A DNA stretch of 64,000 bases. It comes from Granulicella sp. 5B5. Its GTDB lineage: Bacteria > Acidobacteriota > Terriglobia > Terriglobales > Acidobacteriaceae. This document shows, one piece after another, positions 59,490-64,000 of this stretch; the stretch's first letter is position 1, and every line of letters starts with the position of its first letter. A program made the translations under genes and the position numbers. The notes beneath the pieces are model-generated. The model saw only the letters and a list, made by a program, of their open reading frames with translations, ran no database searches and was not told where the DNA came from. The stretch is taken from contig NZ_CP046444.1 of NCBI RefSeq assembly GCF_014083945.1, forward strand, positions 310,001-374,000, in the 5' to 3' direction.

Positions 59490-60539
59490 TTACTCAAACC
59501 GCACGCCGCCAGTTCCCTCATTCACTCGGCCTAACTCCCATACTTTAAGTTTAGGGAATGGCCTCAACACTGATGTGATATCACCAAGCAAACCATGAGG
59601 AGCTATCAATACAAGGCCAACTCCCATATTAAAGGTGCGGTACATTTCCGAATCCTCAACCTGTCCAAGTTGCTGCATCCAAGAGAAAACCGGTTGTGGT
59701 GTCCAGGTCGCGCGATCCACCGTACAGTACAACCCTTCGCGAATGATGCGCGGGATATTTTCGACCAGGCCGCCACCTGTAATATGGGCCATGCCTCTTA
59801 TAGGTAGACCTGCATCTAAAAGAGCACGAACCGGTGCGACATAGTTAATGTGTGGCTCTAATAAGGCATCAGCAATAGATACACCAGCAAGCTCTACCGG
59901 CTTATCATCGATAGCGTGCTGCGCTAAATCGAATACTAATTTTCGAGCAAGAGAGAATCCGTTCGTGTGCAACCCGCTTGAGTTAATCGCATACAGCACA
60001 TCGCCTGCGCAAATATCTGCGCCGTCAATCAGTTTTTTACGGTCGACAATGCCAGTTACAAATCCTACGACATCTAACTCATCGGGAGCGTAAACTGAAG
60101 GCATCTCCGCCGTCTCGCCTCCCACCAAAGCAATACCAGCATCTGCACACGCGTCGCTCATACCTCGTATGAGGGACTCTACAATCTCTGGTTCTACCTT
60201 ATGTAATCCCAAATAATCTAAAAATGTAAGTGGCCGTGCACCCATAACAGCGATATCGCCTGCAACAGCTGCAACTAAATCTTGCCCCAATGCTTCATAG
60301 CGCCCGGCCATCACCGTCACCTTGGTTTTCGTTCCGACCCCATCAGTACTTTGAACCATTACTGGTTCCTCAATATCGGCAAGAGCGTCACGCAGGCTGA
60401 ACAGCGCACCAAACGAGCCAAGCCCTGTTAATACCGCTTGTGAGTGCGTTTTTTTTACGTGTGATTTCATTCGCCGCACTGCTTCGTTGCCAGCTTCAAT
60501 ATCTACGCCTGCCGACCTATAATCGACCTTTAGTGTCAA
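59490..60539 (-). CDS. purM: AIR synthase PurM
   Basis: A 349-residue phosphoribosylformylglycinamidine cyclo-ligase. Family motifs: YRSAGVDIEAGNEAV, GLGSFGALFSL, STDGVGTKTKVT, DLVAAVAGDIAVMGARPLTFLDYL and GETAEMPSVY. I chose the TTG at 60539 because GAGGTGA lies five bases upstream and the next residues LKVDYRSAGVDI match the family; the ATG at 60563 would overlap purL and add eight odd residues. Confidence 0.94.
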   Translation of the reverse strand: MTLKVDYRSAGVDIEAGNEAVRRMKSHVKKTHSQAVLTGLGSFGALFSLRDALADIEEPVMVQSTDGVGTKTKVTVMAGRYEALGQDLVAAVAGDIAVMGARPLTFLDYLGLHKVEPEIVESLIRGMSDACADAGIALVGGETAEMPSVYAPDELDVVGFVTGIVDRKKLIDGADICAGDVLYAINSSGLHTNGFSLARKLVFDLAQHAIDDKPVELAGVSIADALLEPHINYVAPVRALLDAGLPIRGMAHITGGGLVENIPRIIREGLYCTVDRATWTPQPVFSWMQQLGQVEDSEMYRTFNMGVGLVLIAPHGLLGDITSVLRPFPKLKVWELGRVNEGTGGVRFE

Positions 60540-60550
60540 TTGCTCACCTC

Positions 60551-63500
60551 TTACCCAATCCATTTTCGAGCGTTATCAAAAATACGTTGCCAGGGGCTGT
60601 GTTTCACTTTCCGTGTCCACGTGTGCTGAACACCAAGTGCTATTCGCTCCGGATGTGGCATCAAAATAAGGGCGCGACCGTCGGCACTAGTTACGCCTGC
60701 CACACCTGCAACAGAGCCATTTGGATTTAGCGGATAACGTTCCGTTACAACTCCCGAGTTGTCGATATAGCGAATGCCAACCTGGGCGTTCTCGCTAATG
60801 GCATCCACATAACCCTCACCGTGTGCAACGATGATAGGAACCCTTGCACCTTTCATGCCGTCTAGAAATAGTGAGGTTGACTGCTGAACTTCTACCATGC
60901 AGAGTCTCGCTTCAAAACGAGAGGATACGTTACGTCCAAATCTGGGCCATGATTCCGCCCCTGGGATGATAGAACTCAGTTGGGACATCATTTGGCAGCC
61001 GTTACACACACCTAAAGAGAACGTATTGCCTCGCATAAAAAAATCAGCGAACATCGTCTTTAGCCGTTCATTGAAGAGTATGGTCTTCGCCCAACCACTA
61101 CCTGCACCAAGTACATCACCATAGGAGAACCCCCCACAGGCGGCCAATCCAACAAAATCATTCAGTCGATAGCGACCCTCGATGAGGTCGCTCATATGAA
61201 CATCAATCGCTGTGAATCCGGCGCGATCAAAAGCCGCCGCCATCTCGACCTGCCCATTGACTCCTTGCTCTCGAAGGATTGCCACATGCGGACGTCCAAA
61301 GTGAATGAAGGGTGCGCAAACGCGCTCCGAAAGATCGAAGGGAGCTGTCAACGAAAGCCCCGGCCGGTTTGCGTCACCCAATAGAGCAAACTCCTGAGCG
61401 GCACACTTAGGATTGTCACGTAAATTAGCGATATGAAAACTCGTCTCAGACCATAACTTCTGTAATTTCGAAAGGGCTTCAGTGTAGAGCTTCTGATCCT
61501 TTCCTTCTTTCTCTCGATCTATCGAAATAGAAATATTATCAGTGCTAACAACACGCGCAACACAGGAAACTCTCAGACCCGCTTCCCTGAGCTCGTTCTC
61601 GATGTCATCCCGATCTGAGTTGCGGACTTGCACAACCGCCCCCAACTCTTCGCTAAATAAGTTTGGAACCACATCATCTGGTACAAAGATCTCCAGCCCC
61701 ATTTGCCCAGCAAATGCCATCTCCAGCAAAGTCACTAACAGGCCCCCATCACTACGATCATGATAGGCAAGGAGCCTTCCTTCTCGATTTAGCCGCTGCA
61801 AACGATCAAAGAAGCTCTTCAACATGGAAGGGTTTGGGGCATCAGGGCATTCACCGCCAACCTGCCCATAGACCTGGGCGAGGCACGACCCACCTAATCT
61901 GTTTCGACCTTCTCCAAGGTCAATCAGGAGCAATGCGCTCTCAATAGGCTCTAACACAGGTGTCAGCGTTTTAGTTACGTCGCTTACTGGCGCAAAACCG
62001 CTAACTACAAGGGACAAGGGCGATATCACTTGCTTATGCGCGCCGCCCTCTTGCCAACGCATCCGCATCGACATCGAGTCCTTCCCAACTGGAATAGCAA
62101 TTCCCAGTGAAGGGCAGAACTCCATACCGACAGCTTTCACAGCATCGAATAGATCCTGATCTTCTCTACCCTCGCCGGCTGCCGCCATCCAATTAGCCGA
62201 GAGTTTTATGTCGCTCAATGATTCAATCGATGTGCCTGCTAAATTCGTAATAGCCTCACCAATCGCCATTCGCGCCGATGCTGAGGCGCTAATAATCGCC
62301 AAAGGCGTTCGCTCTCCAATGGCCATCGCTTCTCCGCGCAGTTGATCGAAGGAACTTAATGTCACCGCGCAATCGGCAACAGGTACTTGCCATGGGCCGA
62401 CCATCTGGTCTTGCACCACCATGCCACCGACACTACGATCTCCAATGGTTATCAAGAAATTCTTCGAGGCAACCGTTGGAAGACGAAGTAATCGCTCCAA
62501 TGCATCTTTGAGGTCGATACCTGAGGTATCAAAATCGGCAGTCTTACCTTCGACGCGTACAAATGAACGTTCCATCCGCGGAGGCTTCCCGAACAGCAAC
62601 TGCATCGGTAAATCAATCGCTTTCTCATTACTGTCTTCGAGCTCTAAGTATTCCTCTCTCTTTGCGTGCCCCACAACAGCGAAGGGGCACCGCTCTCGCC
62701 GACAGATGGCTTCAAATGAAGCTAAGTTCTCCGGTGCAATTGCAAGCACGTATCGTTCCTGAGCTTCATTGCACCATATCTCCAATGGACTTAGCCCGTC
62801 TTCGCCCAGCGGAATCGCATTTAAGGCAAACGTGCCGCCACATCCGCCATCTTTAATCAGCTCTGGAAAAGCATTCGAAAGACCACCCGCGCCAACATCA
62901 TGAATGAAAGCAATCGGGTTAGCATCACCCATTTGCCAGCAACGATCGATAACCTCTTGGGCGCGACGCTCCATCTCGGCGTTATCCCGCTGAACTGAAG
63001 CAAAATGAAGTTCTGTGTTCATTCCTCCCATGTCACTGGAAGCAGCGCCTCCACCCAGACCAATCAACATGGCAGGGCCACCTAAGGCGAGCAGTGCGTA
63101 TCCCGGAAACATCGCGCCCTTTTCAACGTGATCCGCACGAATGTTACCTAGCCCACCCGCCAGCATGATCGGCTTGTGATAACCATAGTTCACGCCTCCG
63201 CTTTGCTGCTCATAGGTGCGGAAGTAACCGCATAGGTTTGGCCTTCCGAACTCGTTATTAAATGCAGCCGCACCCAACGGGCCTTCGATCATAATCTCAA
63301 GCGCAGATGCTATGTGCGCAGGTCTGCCGATAGTCTGCTCCCACGGCTGCGGAGCTTGAGGTAATAGCAGGTTGGAGACGGTGAAACCGCATAAACCTGC
63401 CTTCGGCTTCCCTCCTCTTCCCGTCGCGCCTTCATCTCGAATCTCCCCGCCCGCACCTGTGGCTGCACCGGGCCATGGAGAGATCGCTGTCGGATGATTG

Positions 63501-64000
63501 TGCGTCTCTACTTTGAGCAGAATATCTATCTCTTCCTCATGTGAGCGATAGACGCCATCGACATCAGGGAAATAGCGGCCACCTTGCCATCCACGGATCA
63601 CCGCCGCATTATCGCGATACGCCGAAAGCACGTTTTCGCTCGAATGTGCATAGGTGTTGCGAATCATCTGGAAAAGAGAATGCGGCTGTGCGACACCATC
63701 GATCGTCCATGTTGCATTGAAAATCTTATGACGGCAGTGTTCACTGTTAGCCTGCGCAAACATATAGAGTTCCACATCGGTAGGGTTTCGCCCAAGCCGA
63801 GAAAACTCTTCTACGAGATATTCGATTTCATCTTCTGCCAGCGAAAGCCCGAGTTGACGATCAGCTTCCCTGATCGCCGCCGCTCCGTATTCAAGCACCT
63901 TAATATGTACAAGCTTTTTAGGTACACGCGGGGCAAACAGAGTAACCAGCTCTTCAACACCTTCGAAAAAGACACTCTCCGTCATACGGTCATACAAAGC
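60551..64000 (-). CDS. purL: FGAM synthase PurL, large single-chain form (5' end outside)
   Basis: At least 1149 residues, still open at base 64000. This is the large (about 1300-residue) PurL in which the synthase and glutaminase domains are fused. Seen: [80 protein letters not shown]. The C-terminal glutaminase has [30 protein letters not shown] with the catalytic Cys, and LMPHPER. No purQ or purS is needed with this form. It heads the visible pur operon and overlaps the non-preferred purM ATG. Confidence 0.96.
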   Translation of the reverse strand, partial: ALYDRMTESVFFEGVEELVTLFAPRVPKKLVHIKVLEYGAAAIREADRQLGLSLAEDEIEYLVEEFSRLGRNPTDVELYMFAQANSEHCRHKIFNATWTIDGVAQPHSLFQMIRNTYAHSSENVLSAYRDNAAVIRGWQGGRYFPDVDGVYRSHEEEIDILLKVETHNHPTAISPWPGAATGAGGEIRDEGATGRGGKPKAGLCGFTVSNLLLPQAPQPWEQTIGRPAHIASALEIMIEGPLGAAAFNNEFGRPNLCGYFRTYEQQSGGVNYGYHKPIMLAGGLGNIRADHVEKGAMFPGYALLALGGPAMLIGLGGGAASSDMGGMNTELHFASVQRDNAEMERRAQEVIDRCWQMGDANPIAFIHDVGAGGLSNAFPELIKDGGCGGTFALNAIPLGEDGLSPLEIWCNEAQERYVLAIAPENLASFEAICRRERCPFAVVGHAKREEYLELEDSNEKAIDLPMQLLFGKPPRMERSFVRVEGKTADFDTSGIDLKDALERLLRLPTVASKNFLITIGDRSVGGMVVQDQMVGPWQVPVADCAVTLSSFDQLRGEAMAIGERTPLAIISASASARMAIGEAITNLAGTSIESLSDIKLSANWMAAAGEGREDQDLFDAVKAVGMEFCPSLGIAIPVGKDSMSMRMRWQEGGAHKQVISPLSLVVSGFAPVSDVTKTLTPVLEPIESALLLIDLGEGRNRLGGSCLAQVYGQVGGECPDAPNPSMLKSFFDRLQRLNREGRLLAYHDRSDGGLLVTLLEMAFAGQMGLEIFVPDDVVPNLFSEELGAVVQVRNSDRDDIENELREAGLRVSCVARVVSTDNISISIDREKEGKDQKLYTEALSKLQKLWSETSFHIANLRDNPKCAAQEFALLGDANRPGLSLTAPFDLSERVCAPFIHFGRPHVAILREQGVNGQVEMAAAFDRAGFTAIDVHMSDLIEGRYRLNDFVGLAACGGFSYGDVLGAGSGWAKTILFNERLKTMFADFFMRGNTFSLGVCNGCQMMSQLSSIIPGAESWPRFGRNVSSRFEARLCMVEVQQSTSLFLDGMKGARVPIIVAHGEGYVDAISENAQVGIRYIDNSGVVTERYPLNPNGSVAGVAGVTSADGRALILMPHPERIALGVQHTWTRKVKHSPWQRIFDNARKWIG

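Noticed and set aside
1-64000. CRISPR arrays, prophage, insertion sequences
   Set aside because: No regularly spaced repeats, integrase, transposase or phage structural genes were seen.

Overview
The window looks like chromosome of a GC-rich, motile, Gram-negative bacterium, most likely an acidobacterium of the Terriglobus/Granulicella/Edaphobacter kind. This is inferred from gene content and style (PCYCxC protein, BlaI-M56 pairs, ROK next to xylA, short CCCTATTCC-type spacer repeats, L- and P-ring genes), not from a database match. No phage, transposase or CRISPR array was seen.

Layout. 1-4761 (+): 3' end of glmU, phhB, small exported proteins, a probable small RNA with its own promoter and terminator, a half-size EamA transporter, tmRNA (ssrA) and a HExxH metalloprotease. 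4866-7732: a fluoride-resistance locus. A DUF190-crcB operon (-) and a CLC-type fluoride exporter (+) diverge, and each carries its own fluoride riboswitch.

7729-45960 (-): one uninterrupted flagellar locus of about 38 kb, all on one strand. In transcription order it holds motAB, an OmpR-type regulator, a FleQ-like AAA+ protein, a kinase/NtrC-type regulator pair, flgBC-fliEFGHIJ, fliK-flgDE, a second fliN with fliOPQR-flhBA-fliA-fliMN, a zinc-ribbon/MshEN-like protein, flgFGAHIJ, flgMNKL, fliC, fliDS and a second stator pair (MotCD type). I read four near-consensus sigma54 sites (before the kinase, fliK, the second fliN and flgF) and two sigma28 sites (before flgM and fliC). That suggests the usual cascade: NtrC-type activators with sigma54, then FliA/FlgM control of filament genes. 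No che, flhF or flhG genes are present, and FliM lacks the N-terminal CheY-binding peptide.

46501-51235: a Tat-exported HisC-like aminotransferase, a DUF2164 gene, an odd tRNA-Glu-like gene with an 8-nt anticodon loop, and xylA divergent from a ROK repressor gene with an inverted repeat between them. 51574-54900 (+): blaI, an M56 metallopeptidase gene and a DegP/HtrA-type protease gene. The same palindrome (AACTAA-N4-TTAGTT) lies in front of blaI and again over the first codons of the protease gene, suggesting one BlaI regulon. 55016-64000 (-): a purine operon purL-M-C-D-N-E-K with tightly overlapping genes, a large single-chain PurL and visibly lower GC than the neighbouring xyl region.
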